From an uncultured Sphingomonadales bacterium (GTDB lineage Bacteria; Pseudomonadota; Alphaproteobacteria; Sphingomonadales; Sphingomonadaceae), in NCBI GenBank assembly GCA_903832325.1, contig CAILBC010000004.1, positions 44,872-108,871 on the forward strand: a stretch of DNA of 64,000 nt, read 5' to 3'. Below the pieces are notes generated by a model, which searched no databases, had not been told where the DNA came from, and was given only the letters and a program-made list of their open reading frames with translations. The position numbers were made by a program, and so were the translations under genes. Below are positions 1 through 10,071 of this stretch, piece after piece; positions within the stretch are counted from its first letter, which is position 1, and each line of letters opens with the position of its first letter.

Positions 1-2
1 GA

Positions 3-632
3 CGGCGGATCGTGGGGCGCAAGGCCGGACTAACGGCCGACGCGGTGCAAAAGCAACTCGGCGTCAACCAGCCCGACTTTGGCGTGCTGTTTGACGACAT
101 GCGCGTAGCCGATAGCGGCATGCTCGATCCGGCAAACTGCCTGCAACCCAAGGCGGAGGCGGAAATCGCCTTTGTGCTGGGCGCCGCGCTGCCAGACCTG
201 CAAACGTCACCCGAAGCTGTCGCAACGGCCGTCGCGACCGTCCACGCCGCGATCGAAATCGTCGACAGTCGGATCGCGGACTGGAAAATCACTTTTGCCG
301 ACACGGTTGCCGACAATGGCTCGTCAGCGTTCTTTGTGCTGGGCGAGCTTGGCCTGCCGCTCGCCGGACTCGACCTTGGCGGCGCAGCAATGGCCTTGTC
401 GATCAACGGCGAAGTGCGCTCAACCGGGGCCGGTTCGGCCGTGCTCGGCAACCCGCTCAATGCCGTCGCCTGGCTGGCGTCCACTCTGGCGCAGCGCGGT
501 GAGCCGCTGGCGGCCGGTGACATCGTGCTGGCGGGCGCGTTGGGCCCGATGGTCACGCTCAGCCCGGGTGACCACGTTCACACCCGCATCACCGGCCTTG
601 GCGAAGCCGCCTTCACCTACCGCAAAGGCTGA
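3..632 (+). CDS. mhpD: 2-hydroxypenta-2,4-dienoate hydratase, 5' truncated by window edge
   Basis: This is the C-terminal part (about 209 residues) of a 2-keto-4-pentenoate hydratase of the MhpD/XylJ/BphH family, which adds water to 2-hydroxypenta-2,4-dienoate to give 4-hydroxy-2-oxovalerate. The conserved stretches [25 protein letters not shown] and the final [13 protein letters not shown] are all present. The frame is open to the first base of the window. The family is about 260 residues, so roughly 50 N-terminal residues lie outside. A GTG at position 12 falls inside the conserved region and is not the start. The next gene begins 5 bp downstream and encodes the following pathway step, so this is the proximal part of an mhpD-F-E type operon. 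HpaH-type hydratases share the fold, but the acetaldehyde dehydrogenase and aldolase next door favour the pentadienoate substrate. Confidence 0.9.
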   Translation, partial: RRIVGRKAGLTADAVQKQLGVNQPDFGVLFDDMRVADSGMLDPANCLQPKAEAEIAFVLGAALPDLQTSPEAVATAVATVHAAIEIVDSRIADWKITFADTVADNGSSAFFVLGELGLPLAGLDLGGAAMALSINGEVRSTGAGSAVLGNPLNAVAWLASTLAQRGEPLAAGDIVLAGALGPMVTLSPGDHVHTRITGLGEAAFTYRKG

Positions 633-637
633 CCGCC

Positions 638-1591
638 ATGACCAGGACCAAAGTGGCGATCATCGGATCGGGCAATATCGGCACCGACCTGATGATCAAG
701 ATCGCCCGGCTCTCCGTTGCGCTGGAAATGAGCGTGCTAGTCGGCATCGATCCGAACAGCGACGGCTTGCAACGCGCTGCGCGGATGGGTTTTGCCACCA
801 CCGCAGGCGGCATCGAGGGCCTGGTACTGATGCCCGAATTCGCCGAAATTACGATCGTGTTCGATGCGACGTCAGCCGGTGCGCACGCCCGCCACGATGC
901 CATCTTGCGCCGGCATGGCAAACGCGTAATCGACCTCACCCCCGCCGCGATCGGCCCCTATACCATCCCGTCAGTCAACGGTGAGGCCAATCTCGACGCG
1001 CCGAATGTCAATATGGTCACCTGCGGCGGGCAGGCCACGATCCCGATTGTGGCCGCGATCAACCGCGTGGCCAAAGTCCACTATGGCGAGATCGTCGCTT
1101 CGATCGCCAGCAAGAGCGCAGGCCCCGGCACCCGCGCCAATATCGACGAGTTCACCGAAACGACCAGCCGGGCGATTGTCGAAGTGGGCGGCGCCACGCG
1201 GGGCAAGGCGATCATCGTACTCAATCCCGCCGAACCGCCACTGATCATGCGCGATACGGTCTATTGCCTATGCGAAGACGGCGACCGCGACGCCATTACC
1301 CGCAGCATCGCGGCGATGGTCAGCGAAGTGCAAAGCTATGTGCCGGGCTATCGGCTGAAACAGGTCGTGCAATTCGAACATTTCGGATCGAACCGACCGC
1401 TGCACATCCCCGAAATGGCCTCGACAGGGCGTACCGAATTCACCGGACTGAAAGTCAGCGTGTTTCTCGAAGTCGAAGGCGCCGCGCACTATTTGCCCGC
1501 CTATGCTGGAAATCTTGACATCATGACGTCTGCTGCGCTCAAGACGGCTGAAAAGATCGCACTCCGCATGAGCCAGGGAGCGATGGCATGA
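638..1591 (+). CDS. mhpF: acetaldehyde dehydrogenase (acylating)
   Basis: The protein has 317 residues, the normal family length. It converts acetaldehyde, CoA and NAD+ to acetyl-CoA and usually works as a channelling complex with the aldolase encoded next. The N-terminal dinucleotide-binding motif GSGNIGT is at residues 10-16, and the catalytic cysteine is Cys129 in [10 protein letters not shown]. It starts 5 bp after the hydratase stop, and its TGA overlaps the aldolase ATG by 4 bp (ATGA), which implies translational coupling. Family assignment is secure; the mhpF symbol follows the E. coli name, and the same enzyme is called BphJ, DmpF or XylQ elsewhere. Confidence 0.95.
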   Translation: MTRTKVAIIGSGNIGTDLMIKIARLSVALEMSVLVGIDPNSDGLQRAARMGFATTAGGIEGLVLMPEFAEITIVFDATSAGAHARHDAILRRHGKRVIDLTPAAIGPYTIPSVNGEANLDAPNVNMVTCGGQATIPIVAAINRVAKVHYGEIVASIASKSAGPGTRANIDEFTETTSRAIVEVGGATRGKAIIVLNPAEPPLIMRDTVYCLCEDGDRDAITRSIAAMVSEVQSYVPGYRLKQVVQFEHFGSNRPLHIPEMASTGRTEFTGLKVSVFLEVEGAAHYLPAYAGNLDIMTSAALKTAEKIALRMSQGAMA

Positions 1592-2619
1592 CATTCGATC
1601 CGGCGACAACAAAGCTCTACATCCAGGATGTCACCTTGCGCGACGGGATGCATGCGATCCGCCACCAATATGGCCTCGATCATGTGCAAGCGATCGCCCG
1701 CGCGCTGGACAAGGCGGGCGTCGATGCGATCGAGGTGGCGCATGGCGACGGGCTGCAAGGCTCTTCATTCAACTATGGATTTGGCGCGCATACCGATTGG
1801 GACTGGATCGGTGCGGTTGCCGATGTGCTGGAAAATTCGGTGCTGACCACGCTGTTGCTGCCCGGCATCGGCACGGTGCACGATCTTAAGCAGGCTTATG
1901 CAATGGGCGTGCGTTCGGTGCGGATCGCCACGCATTGCACCGAAGCCGATGTCAGCAAACAACATATCGAGGCGGCGCGCAATCTGGGCATGGACGTTTC
2001 CGGGTTCCTGATGATGAGCCACATGTTGCAACCCGAGGCGCTGGCGCAACAGGCCCTGCTGATGGAGAGCTATGGCGCGCACTGTGTCTATGTCACCGAC
2101 AGCGGCGGGGCGATGAACATGGATGATTACGCCGCCCGGCTGCAGGCCTATGACCGGGTGCTCAAACCCGAAACCCAGCGCGGCGTGCATGCCCATCACA
2201 ATCTCTCGCTCGGCGCCGCCAATTCGATCGTGGCGGTGCAGAACGGAGCCATCCGCGTGGATGCCAGTCTGGCCGGAATGGGTGCCGGGGCCGGCAATGC
2301 GCCGCTGGAAGTGTTTGTCGCGGCGGCGGATCGCTATGGCTGGAACCACGGCTGCGACTTGTTTACACTGATGGATGCCGCTGAAGACTTGGTCCGCCCG
2401 TTGCAGGATAGACCGGTGCGGGTCGACCGCGAGACGCTGACGCTCGGTTATGCCGGGGTCTATTCCAGCTTTCTGCGCCATGCCGAAAAGGCAGCCGCAG
2501 ACCACGGGCTCGACACGCGATCAATCCTGGCCGAAGTCGGTCGGCGCAAGATGGTCGGCGGGCAGGAAGACATGATCGTCGATGTCGCGCTAGACCTGGC
2601 CAGGGCCTCGCTGAAATGA
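1588..2619 (+). CDS. mhpE: 4-hydroxy-2-oxovalerate aldolase
   Basis: A 343-residue class II pyruvate aldolase of the HMGL-like DmpG/BphI/MhpE family. It splits 4-hydroxy-2-oxovalerate into pyruvate and acetaldehyde, and the acetaldehyde passes directly to the partner dehydrogenase. The active-site segment VTLRDGMH is at residues 15-22 (Arg18, Asp19, His22), and the metal-binding HAHH is at 201-204. The C-terminal region that contacts the dehydrogenase is full length. It overlaps both the upstream dehydrogenase and the downstream alcohol dehydrogenase by 4 bp, so these genes are co-translated. Confidence 0.95.
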   Translation: MTFDPATTKLYIQDVTLRDGMHAIRHQYGLDHVQAIARALDKAGVDAIEVAHGDGLQGSSFNYGFGAHTDWDWIGAVADVLENSVLTTLLLPGIGTVHDLKQAYAMGVRSVRIATHCTEADVSKQHIEAARNLGMDVSGFLMMSHMLQPEALAQQALLMESYGAHCVYVTDSGGAMNMDDYAARLQAYDRVLKPETQRGVHAHHNLSLGAANSIVAVQNGAIRVDASLAGMGAGAGNAPLEVFVAAADRYGWNHGCDLFTLMDAAEDLVRPLQDRPVRVDRETLTLGYAGVYSSFLRHAEKAAADHGLDTRSILAEVGRRKMVGGQEDMIVDVALDLARASLK

Positions 2620-3734
2620 CCGGTGCCGTCGCCGCGATTGCCGCCGTGCTGCATGAAAAGAACGGCGATTTCGCGCTTGAACCGGTGCGGGTCGGTCCGG
2701 TGCGGGACGATGAAGTGCTGGTGCGGATCGTCGCCACGGGGATTTGCCACACCGATCTCAACGTGCGCCGTCAGTCGCGGTCGATGCCACTGCCTGCCAT
2801 TCTGGGCCATGAAGGGGCCGGTGTGGTCGAGGCGGTCGGGGCGGCAGTTACATCGGTGACCCCCGGCGACCATGTCGTTATGTCATACCTCAGTTGCGGC
2901 GAATGCGCCGAATGCCGCAGCGATCAGCCCGCATCATGCGACCGGTTTGGCCGGCTGTGTTTTGCCAGCGCCCGTCCTGACGGCAGCCACGCGGTCTGTG
3001 GTGCCGAGGGACAAGTGCTGAACGACCGATTCTTCGGCCAGTCGAGCTTTGCCACCCATGCCGTCGTGCATGAACGCGGTGTGATCCCGGTCGGCCATGA
3101 TCTGGCTTTGGCGCTGCTCGCCCCGCTGGGTTGCGGGGTAATGACCGGCGCCGGTGCGGTCTGGAACGAATTGCAGGTTACACCAGGCAAAAGCTTTGCC
3201 GTGTTTGGCGCGGGTGCGGTCGGCCTGAGCGCGCTGATGGCGGCGCGGGTATCGGGCGCCACCACCATCATTGCGGTGGATCTGGTGCCCGGTCGCCTGG
3301 AACTGGCCCGGAGCCTAGGCGCAACACACGTGATCAATCCGCTCGATAACCCGGACGTTGTCGGCCAAATCCGGTGCATGCTGGGCGACGGGGTCGACTT
3401 CGCTCTCGACACGACCGGTGCCGCCAAAGTGATCGAAGGCGCCTTTGCCGCATTGCGCCAACGCGGCACGCTGGGGCTGGTCGCCTGCGCGGATGTCAGG
3501 CAGCGCCTCGACCTGCCCCACTTTGCGCTGATGACCGGATGCAAGCGGGTGATCGGCATTATCGAGGGCGGCGGTTCTGCCCGCGCCATGATTGCGCGCC
3601 TGGTCGACCTCCATCGCCGGGGGCAGTTTCCGTTCGACCGGCTGATCCGGACATACCCGTTCAGCGCCATCAACCAGGCTGCGCACGATTGCGAAACCGG
3701 GGACGTGATCAAACCTGTGTTGCTGATGGAATGA
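2616..3734 (+). CDS. zinc-dependent NAD(P) alcohol dehydrogenase (aryl-alcohol type)
   Basis: A 372-residue medium-chain dehydrogenase. Catalytic zinc ligands appear as Cys44 (GICHTDL), His65 (GHEGAG) and Cys173. The structural zinc site is C-x2-C-x2-C-x7-C at residues 94-108, and the NAD-binding GAGAVG is at 198-203. This architecture fits the benzyl/aryl alcohol dehydrogenase branch (XylB-like), which interconverts aromatic alcohols and aldehydes. It is coupled by a 4-bp overlap to the aldolase gene. That placement is unusual for the lower meta pathway, since acetaldehyde is already consumed there, so the substrate is probably an upstream aromatic alcohol. The substrate cannot be deduced from sequence. 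Confidence 0.8.
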   Translation: MTGAVAAIAAVLHEKNGDFALEPVRVGPVRDDEVLVRIVATGICHTDLNVRRQSRSMPLPAILGHEGAGVVEAVGAAVTSVTPGDHVVMSYLSCGECAECRSDQPASCDRFGRLCFASARPDGSHAVCGAEGQVLNDRFFGQSSFATHAVVHERGVIPVGHDLALALLAPLGCGVMTGAGAVWNELQVTPGKSFAVFGAGAVGLSALMAARVSGATTIIAVDLVPGRLELARSLGATHVINPLDNPDVVGQIRCMLGDGVDFALDTTGAAKVIEGAFAALRQRGTLGLVACADVRQRLDLPHFALMTGCKRVIGIIEGGGSARAMIARLVDLHRRGQFPFDRLIRTYPFSAINQAAHDCETGDVIKPVLLME

Positions 3735-3743
3735 CCCGCTGGT

Positions 3744-5480
3744 TCAGTCGCAGATCACGTTGAGCAGGGCCTGCCGCCGTTCGCGCCGCACCACATCGAT
3801 ACCGCGACGCATTGCCGCCAGCACCTCACCGGGATCGGTGACCCGCTCGCCATAGCCGCCCGATGCCTGTGCATAGAGCTCGAAATCGGGAATCGGGCTG
3901 AGATCGCTCAAGGGCGCCGGTCGCGGACCTCTGGCAGCGTGGCCGGTGGGAAACACGCCGAAGGTCGAGGCTTGCACCGCGTTCCAGCGGGCATTGTTGC
4001 AGACAATTGTCAGGAATGGCGCATCGTGCATCGCCGCCGCATGGTGGCAAGCCGCCGGGTTGCCAAAGATATAGGCCCCGTCGCCGACCGTCGCCACGAT
4101 CACCTTGTCAGGCGCCGCCAGCGCCGCTCCGACTGCGGCGGGCAGACCCCAGCCCAGTCCAGCCGCTGGCGAATGCATGAAAAAGCTTTGCGGGCGTTCC
4201 AGATCGAGCAGTTCGCGATCGGCCCAGTATTCGTTGACCAGCACCGTGTCGCCAGCCAGCGCCTGATTGAGGCATATGTTCAGCCAGTCCTTGGTCATCG
4301 CCGGCGCAGCAACCGTCGCGGCGATACGCGCTGCACGACGATCAAGCCGTTTGCGCACCAATCCCGACACATTCGCCTTGCGCTGATCCGAGGCCTGGGG
4401 TGCATCGATGGCGGACAGCATCGCATCGAGCACTGGCAGGATTGCGGCGGTTGACGAGGTAATTGCCAGATCGCTGCGAAATCCCCGGATCGGATAGTCC
4501 TGAAACAGCGGATCGACTCCGACATGCGCGATCTGGGTGGTGGCCGGTGGCTCGCCCGTTTCGGGGATCCATGGCACTTCGCTTTCCACGCAGATCAGCA
4601 GATCTGCCTCGGCCAGCACCGGGTGGATGTTTTGCCCCAAATGATACCTGTGGCCAGACCGCGCGCACAAATAACGCGATTTGGCTTCGACAATGCCCAC
4701 CCCGTGACGCTCGCAGAATTGTTCCAGGGGCGCGACGGTTGCCGCATCGCGTCCACTCGCCGAGGTCACCAGCACCGGGCACCGCGCCGCCGCGATCATG
4801 TGTGCCAGCAAAGCCACCGCCCGCTGATCGGGCGCGGGTGGATAAGGGACGGTCGCTGGGACAGCCGAGACTGCGCCCGGTGCGGTGGGCTCGGACAGCA
4901 CTTCGCGCGGCAAAGTCAGATAGACCGGCCCGGCCGGCGCGGCCTGGGTGATCGCCAGTGCGCGGTCAACCACATCGTCCAGATTGACCGCGCCGCGCAG
5001 CTCGTAATCCCATTTTACCAGTTCGCGCATCATGCCGGCCTGGTCATACATTTCCTGCGCCCAGTGAATCGCCCCGTTGCGCGCGCCCAGCACACCCTTT
5101 TCGTAAAGCGGCGTGCGCCCGGCCATGAACAGCATGGGGATTGCATCGCGCCGTGCGTTCATGATCGCGCACACAGCATTGGCGGCGCCGACCGTGACAT
5201 GGACCATCACGGCCTGCGCCTTGCCGGTCAGCATCGTATAGCCGTGCGCCATGCTGACGACCGCGTTTTCATGGCCGGCGACGATCGGCCTCGGGAAATC
5301 GAGCCCGGATTCAGACTGCCGCGCATAGGCTTCAACCAGAGGGGCCGAATCCGTGCCGCTGTTTACAAACAGATAATCGACGCCCTTTTGCTTGAGCGTT
5401 GCCAGAAATGTCTCACCAACCGAGATCGCCAGGGCCTGGTCTCGACAGTCGGCAATTCGGCCTTGTGCTTGTGGTGTCAT
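3744..5480 (-). CDS. thiamine diphosphate-dependent decarboxylase/lyase (acetolactate synthase-like)
   Basis: A 578-residue ThDP enzyme with the three-domain fold of acetolactate synthase and benzoylformate decarboxylase. The catalytic glutamate that activates the cofactor is Glu71 in GHEN. The ThDP/Mg motif begins GDGAYIFG at about residue 466 and ends in NN at 495-496. The start is an ATG preceded by GGGAGAA. It converges on the alcohol dehydrogenase, with only 9 bp between stops, and is divergent from the TonB receptor. Likely reactions are decarboxylation of an aryl 2-oxoacid or carboligation of an aldehyde; family level is the limit of what the sequence supports. Confidence 0.75.
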   Translation of the reverse strand: MTPQAQGRIADCRDQALAISVGETFLATLKQKGVDYLFVNSGTDSAPLVEAYARQSESGLDFPRPIVAGHENAVVSMAHGYTMLTGKAQAVMVHVTVGAANAVCAIMNARRDAIPMLFMAGRTPLYEKGVLGARNGAIHWAQEMYDQAGMMRELVKWDYELRGAVNLDDVVDRALAITQAAPAGPVYLTLPREVLSEPTAPGAVSAVPATVPYPPAPDQRAVALLAHMIAAARCPVLVTSASGRDAATVAPLEQFCERHGVGIVEAKSRYLCARSGHRYHLGQNIHPVLAEADLLICVESEVPWIPETGEPPATTQIAHVGVDPLFQDYPIRGFRSDLAITSSTAAILPVLDAMLSAIDAPQASDQRKANVSGLVRKRLDRRAARIAATVAAPAMTKDWLNICLNQALAGDTVLVNEYWADRELLDLERPQSFFMHSPAAGLGWGLPAAVGAALAAPDKVIVATVGDGAYIFGNPAACHHAAAMHDAPFLTIVCNNARWNAVQASTFGVFPTGHAARGPRPAPLSDLSPIPDFELYAQASGGYGERVTDPGEVLAAMRRGIDVVRRERRQALLNVICD

Positions 5481-5517
5481 TGCATTCTCCCTGCGCGATT
5501 CACGTCACACACTTAAT

Positions 5518-5527
5518 CAGATGTCTG
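5518..5527. promoter_or_regulatory. CAGATGTCTG operator-like palindrome
   Basis: CAGA-NN-TCTG half-sites, flanked by T and A to give a 12-bp dyad, lie 38 bp upstream of the ThDP enzyme start. The same motif followed by TTATTGG-like sequence recurs at 34340, and further versions lie upstream of other catabolic genes here. The binding protein is unknown. Confidence 0.45.
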
Positions 5528-5719
5528 ACATATTGGTGTTCATGCGCGATCGCAAGCGGTCTGCGCCAATTCCGGACGCACCCGGACAGTTTGGAATCGT
5601 TTGCAACATTTTCTCACTATCGTCGAATCAGAACACGATCCCTACGGCCGACGTCGATCCCGGACACCGTTCACCCCCACGCATTTGTAACGAGTTTCGC
5701 CAAATCAGGGTCGATCAGC

Positions 5720-5738
5720 GATATCTCCGTGAGATATC
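5720..5738. promoter_or_regulatory. 19-bp perfect dyad, GATATCTCCGTGAGATATC
   Basis: Two 8-bp arms (GATATCTC and GAGATATC) are separated by CGT. The size and symmetry suit a dimeric regulator. It lies midway between the divergent ThDP enzyme and TonB receptor genes; I found no second copy in the window. Confidence 0.45.
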
Positions 5739-6036
5739 TTACCATTGAACCCGGCGAGTCCACTGTACGACTGCCCGCTGCTTTCTGCCATTGCGGTCTG
5801 CCCGACCAAAGCCAGGCACTTGGATCCAGACAAGACCACAGTCGGCGCCGCGACAAGATACGCCTCTGGTCAAAGAGCTTGCCGATTTGCGACCACAGCG
5901 GCGATGCACCGACCACCGACAAAATCCCTTGCAGTCGGCACGTCGAGATAATATCATACGTCTTACAGTTTTCAGCAAGATCGCCTCGAACACCAGCCCA
6001 CGTCAGGCTTGCAGACGCCGGCTAAATGTGAGAGAG

Positions 6037-6053
6037 TTATCGCTTAGTGATAA
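6037..6053. promoter_or_regulatory. TTATC-N7-GATAA dyad upstream of TonB receptor
   Basis: Two 5-bp inverted arms lie 80 bp before the receptor start, within the expected promoter zone. The dyad is short and could be chance, but its position is suggestive. Confidence 0.25.
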
Positions 6054-6132
6054 AAGTTTTGGGATAACATCACCGCGATGGCAAACGGCGCCAAGCCTGA
6101 GCCCACTCCGGATCATGATTGGGGAGGATGCT

Positions 6133-8385
6133 ATGAAATTGCGTAACGCTTTGTATCTGTTCACGTCGACATGCCTGTTCATGCCGGCATTTGCGCAAGT
6201 CGCGCATGCGGATGCGCCTGACAGCGCACCGGCCGCCAACACCGCAGAAATCATCGTCACTGCGCAAAAGCGGGCGGAAAACATCCGCGACGTGCCGATC
6301 ACGATCACGGCAATGGACAGCAAGGCGCTGGCCAAAGCGAACGTCACCGATGTCCAGGGACTGACCACGATCGTCGCGGGCTTCACCGGCCCCGGCGACC
6401 TGGCCTTTACGTCGCCGCACATTCGCGGCGTCGGCAGCCAGGTTGGTGGTCCGGGCCTCGAAACTTCGGTCGCAACCTATGTCGATGGCATCTACATCGG
6501 CGCCCCTTCACCTGCCTTGCTCAAGCTGAACGCGGTTGAGCAGATCGAAGTGCTTAAGGGCCCGCAAGGCACCCTGTTCGGCCGTAATACGACCGGCGGC
6601 GTCATCCAGATCCAGACCCGCAATCCGGGCAAGACTTTCGATGCCGCAGTTGAAACCGGCTATGGCAATTTCGATACCTATACCGGCAACGCCTATGTCA
6701 ACATCCCGGTGAGCAGCAATGTCTCGACCAACTTTTCCGGATCGGCGACCGGTTCAGGCCGGGGTTGGGGCACCAATTACACCATCGCCCAGACCGGGCC
6801 GAATGCCTATGCGCTCAGCACCAATGGCGCGACCCAGTCGTACAAGCTGAATTCCAATGTCGTGCTGCGCAACAAGTGGAATATCGATTTCGGCGGCGGC
6901 ACGACGCTGATGCTGATTGGTGATTATGAACACCGCAGCAGCAACGGTTTTTTCAACTATCGTCCGGTGACGGGCAGCCCGGTCGGAATTGGCACCGGCA
7001 CGGCCTATATTTCAACCGTTGGAGGCTGGGATACGGCGGCGCCTGAATCGGCCGACCGCAGCGATGCCTGGGGCCTTGCCGCACGTCTGGCCCACGATTT
7101 TGGCTCGGTGGTCGTAACCAACACACTGGCCTATCGCGATACCAAGTTCGATGTGGTCAATTTCTCCGCCGACCGCCTGGCTGCCGTGCTGGATGACAAC
7201 CACTTCTACTGGTACACGTCCGACAAGCAGTGGACTGACGAACTGCAGCTTTCGTCGAAGGGCAATGGGCCGTTCAAGTGGACGGCCGGTTTGTTCTATT
7301 ACAATGCCGTGGATATCACCCATCAGCCGGAATCGACCGGGAATGTCTTCAACATTCCGTTCGCCAGCGCGACGGATACCCACACAACGACCAGCGCCAT
7401 CGCCGGATACGGACAGGCCAGTTATGAAGTGGCGTCCGGCACGACTTTGACCGTCGGACTGCGCTATTCGAGCGACCACCACGAACAGACCGGTTCGTTC
7501 GGAATCTTCACCGACAACACCTTCGCGATCCGGGCGGTCAATCTGGTCGAAAATGCGCCGGCCTTCACCAAGGGATCGTTGTCTGGTCGCGTGTCGATCG
7601 CGCACAAGTTCGACGAAGATGCGATGATCTACGCGTCTTACAACCGGGGTTCGAAGTCAGGTGGTTTCAACCCCGTGCATATCGGGCAAACGCCGGTGGA
7701 CACCGGCGGCAACCCGTTCCTCGACGAGAAGGTCAATGCCTACGAAATCGGGACCAAGCTGCGGTTCCTCAATCGGATGGCCACGTTCAATCTGTCGGGT
7801 TTTTATTATGACTACAAGAACATCCAGATCCAGGCGTTCTTCGGTGGCCCGCCGATCATCTACAACGGTCCTTCGGCCAAGCTTTATGGGGCCGATGCCG
7901 ATCTCACGGTGCGCCCGACCGATCAATTGACCCTGTCGGGCAACCTGGAAGTCATGCATTCCGAATTCGGAAACTTCCCGGGCGCACAGCTTTATACCGC
8001 AATCCCGGTCGCGGGCGGGTTTTCGGCCGGCACTTTCAACGCACAGGGCAACTCGGTTCCGCTTGCGCCGGATGTTACGGCTACAGCATCGGCCAACTAC
8101 AAAGTCCCGACCAGCTTCGGTACTTTCGACCTGAACGGCAATCTGAAGTACACCAGCAAGTACTATTTCAGCGTTGGCGAGGAATTCAGCCAGCCAGCTA
8201 CAACAATGCTGGGCGCCTCGATCCAGTACACCACCGCTGACAACCGCTTCTTCGCCCGGATTTGGGGGTCGAACCTGACCAACAAACTGCAGGCGGGCAG
8301 TGGAAGCATCTCGACTTCGAGCGAAGTCGTGACGATGAATGCACCACGCGAATACGGTGTGACGTTCGGTGTAAAATTCAACTGA
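6133..8385 (+). CDS. TonB-dependent outer-membrane receptor
   Basis: A 750-residue TonB-dependent receptor. I chose the ATG at 6133 because GGGGAGG lies 6 bp upstream and it starts a signal peptide (basic MKLRN, hydrophobic core, AFAQVAHA). A longer upstream reading frame lacks these features. After the signal come a TonB-box-like EIIVTAQKR, a plug domain with the conserved LKGPQGTLFGRNTTGG, and a beta-barrel ending YGVTFGVKFN with a terminal aromatic/Asn. Such receptors import substrates across the outer membrane. Among degradation genes it could carry an aromatic compound rather than a siderophore, which is inference. Two strong hairpins follow the gene. Confidence 0.92.
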   Translation: MKLRNALYLFTSTCLFMPAFAQVAHADAPDSAPAANTAEIIVTAQKRAENIRDVPITITAMDSKALAKANVTDVQGLTTIVAGFTGPGDLAFTSPHIRGVGSQVGGPGLETSVATYVDGIYIGAPSPALLKLNAVEQIEVLKGPQGTLFGRNTTGGVIQIQTRNPGKTFDAAVETGYGNFDTYTGNAYVNIPVSSNVSTNFSGSATGSGRGWGTNYTIAQTGPNAYALSTNGATQSYKLNSNVVLRNKWNIDFGGGTTLMLIGDYEHRSSNGFFNYRPVTGSPVGIGTGTAYISTVGGWDTAAPESADRSDAWGLAARLAHDFGSVVVTNTLAYRDTKFDVVNFSADRLAAVLDDNHFYWYTSDKQWTDELQLSSKGNGPFKWTAGLFYYNAVDITHQPESTGNVFNIPFASATDTHTTTSAIAGYGQASYEVASGTTLTVGLRYSSDHHEQTGSFGIFTDNTFAIRAVNLVENAPAFTKGSLSGRVSIAHKFDEDAMIYASYNRGSKSGGFNPVHIGQTPVDTGGNPFLDEKVNAYEIGTKLRFLNRMATFNLSGFYYDYKNIQIQAFFGGPPIIYNGPSAKLYGADADLTVRPTDQLTLSGNLEVMHSEFGNFPGAQLYTAIPVAGGFSAGTFNAQGNSVPLAPDVTATASANYKVPTSFGTFDLNGNLKYTSKYYFSVGEEFSQPATTMLGASIQYTTADNRFFARIWGSNLTNKLQAGSGSISTSSEVVTMNAPREYGVTFGVKFN

Positions 8386-8407
8386 GCAAGCGCCTGATAT
8401 AGCAAAC

Positions 8408-8447
8408 GCGAAGGCGTTGTTTCCAACCTGGAGACAACGCCTTTTCG
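8408..8447 (+). terminator. hairpin terminator after TonB receptor
   Basis: Arms AAGGCGTTGTTTCC and GGAGACAACGCCTT pair with one G-T wobble around a 5-nt loop and are followed by T-rich sequence, 25 bp after the receptor stop. Confidence 0.75.
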
Positions 8448-8470
8448 CATTGCCCCGTACTCGCGTGGCC

Positions 8471-8506
8471 AAAAAAAAGGGCCCCGGTTTTCCGGGGCCC
8501 CTTTTT
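8471..8506. terminator. bidirectional rho-independent terminator
   Basis: A GGGCCCCGG/CCGGGGCCC stem with a TTTT loop is flanked by an A-tract on the left and a T-tract on the right. It can therefore terminate both the receptor transcript and the convergent oxygenase transcript from the other strand. Confidence 0.85.
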
Positions 8507-8528
8507 GTGCGGCGCAAAGGCGCAAAGA

Positions 8529-9824
8529 TCAGATCGAAATAACCTTGTCGTCGGAAACAATCTCGGCCCCGACAATCCCCATCGCGGTGCAGTATTGATC
8601 CCAAACCGCCTTTGGTTGTCCGGCCTGAAAGACAAACCGCACCAGGTGGGCGCCAAACGCACGATGGGCCTGAATTCCCGCAAACGTATCACCCTCTGCC
8701 AGATACGTGCGTTCGCTGTTGGGCAACGGGATATTGCGAGCCCTGGACGGATCGCGGATTACGCCCTTGGGATCTTCACCCCTTTCGATCGCCTGAAGGT
8801 CGTCGTGCAACTGGCGGCGCAACATCTGGATACCCCGGTCGCCCAGACCCAGCTTTTCCCTGCTGCGGTCGGCAATCTTGCCCTGCCCGCACCAGGCAAT
8901 GAAGTCCTGGTTGAGCACATGCGTGTTGATCCATCGCCCCGTTGCCGGGTCCACCACCGGCCCATGCCAGGTCGGAATCTCGCGCTGCACATAGGGTTCC
9001 TGTTCACGCGGCACACGCGCATAGAACCAGGAGATGCTCAACGTATTTTCATCATCGACCGGCACCCGCCATTCGAAATGATCACCCAGGAAAAAGCAGT
9101 TTGGCCACAGGCAAACCCGGCCAACCGTCCACATCGTGTGATCCTCGGGCAGATCTTCGCGCTGACGGCGATAGACCAGACCGTATTCAAAACTGTCGAA
9201 CGCAACTTGCAGATGTTTCGGGCCATGTTCCGAAGTGATGTCGACCAGACGGCGGCTCCAGTTGGTGTGCATCCATTCAAAATGCACCGGATCGATCGAA
9301 TTTTCCTGGCACTGCAACCAGTTGCACGGGATCTGCGACACCACGATCTGGCGAAATCCGTTGGTGAAATTGAACAGTTCCCAATCGGGCAATTCCGGCG
9401 CGGGCAGCGGGCCGAGATAAGCCCAGACAAGGCCGGCATGCAGCTTCACCGGATAGGCGGTGATGCAAATCTTGTCCTTGTACTTGGCCTGCGGAACAAC
9501 TGTGTCCTCAAACGGCATTTCGACGCATTGCCCGGTCTGGTCATAGGCCCAGCCGTGATAATTGCAGCGGATGCCGCATTTTTCGACGAAACCATAGGAC
9601 AAGTCGGCCCGCCGGTGCGCGCATTCCTTTTGCACCAGGCCAAAGGTGCCGCTCAGATCCTTGTAGAGAACCAGATCCTCGCCCATCAGCCTGATCGGCT
9701 TGATGCGGTCGGTCTCGCCGAATTCGGTCGCTCCGGCGATCGGCATCCAGTGGCGCCGCAGCAGGCCGCCCATCGGGGTGCCCGGACCAACCTGGGTGAG
9801 CAAGATATTTTCGGCGAGATCCAC
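8529..9824 (-). CDS. Rieske non-haem iron oxygenase alpha subunit, phthalate 4,5-dioxygenase type
   Basis: A 431-residue oxygenase. The GTG at 9824 is preferred because GGAG lies 8 bp upstream and the protein then begins VDLAENILLTQVGPGTPMG, as in the phthalate 4,5-dioxygenase group; an upstream TTG would add 13 unconserved residues. The Rieske [2Fe-2S] ligands are C68-x-H70 and C87-x2-H90. The mononuclear iron site is D-x2-H-x4-H with His181 and His186. Members of this group are single-component alpha-only oxygenases served by a separate iron-sulfur flavoprotein reductase, and none is encoded in the window. It stands alone, ended by a bidirectional terminator. The substrate is unknown; hydroxylation or demethylation of an aromatic acid is typical of the group. 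Confidence 0.85.
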   Translation of the reverse strand: MDLAENILLTQVGPGTPMGGLLRRHWMPIAGATEFGETDRIKPIRLMGEDLVLYKDLSGTFGLVQKECAHRRADLSYGFVEKCGIRCNYHGWAYDQTGQCVEMPFEDTVVPQAKYKDKICITAYPVKLHAGLVWAYLGPLPAPELPDWELFNFTNGFRQIVVSQIPCNWLQCQENSIDPVHFEWMHTNWSRRLVDITSEHGPKHLQVAFDSFEYGLVYRRQREDLPEDHTMWTVGRVCLWPNCFFLGDHFEWRVPVDDENTLSISWFYARVPREQEPYVQREIPTWHGPVVDPATGRWINTHVLNQDFIAWCGQGKIADRSREKLGLGDRGIQMLRRQLHDDLQAIERGEDPKGVIRDPSRARNIPLPNSERTYLAEGDTFAGIQAHRAFGAHLVRFVFQAGQPKAVWDQYCTAMGIVGAEIVSDDKVISI

Positions 9825-9998
9825 GCAACAAACTCCACATTCAAAGCTGCGACAGTATAGCAAACCTTCGCATATTGTGAGAGTTTTCTAACGATTGTAT
9901 GATCGCTCATCAATGCCTTTTCGTGCATGGTGAGCACGCTGATGCACCGTTCGTCAGCGCCCGGTTTTTCGGCCTGGCCGCGCGAGAAAGCGAATTGA

Positions 9999-10008
9999 CA
10001 GATGTCTT
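9999..10008. promoter_or_regulatory. CAGATGTCTT operator-like site
   Basis: A near-copy of the CAGAYGTCTG palindrome in the 247-bp gap upstream of the Rieske oxygenase start. It has one mismatch, and the copy at 27181 carries the same mismatch. Confidence 0.3.
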
Positions 10009-10071
10009 TGCAAATGCGCCATTCGGGCGCGTCAGGGCACCCATTGGACACCACACGAAGGCGTCGCTGAG

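Larger units (their letters stand above)
5481..6132. other. divergent promoter region between ThDP enzyme and TonB receptor
   Basis: A 652-bp gap with no convincing gene. It is more AT-rich than its neighbours and holds at least three palindromic elements, listed separately (5518, 5720 and 6037). The receptor reading frame is open well into this gap, but the ATG at 6133, with its own ribosome site and signal peptide, is the credible start. Regulation of both flanking genes must come from here. Confidence 0.6.

Noticed and set aside
5791..6132. N-terminal extension of the TonB receptor reading frame
   Set aside because: The extension has no signal-peptide character, and the ATG at 6133 has a strong ribosome site followed by a clear signal sequence.
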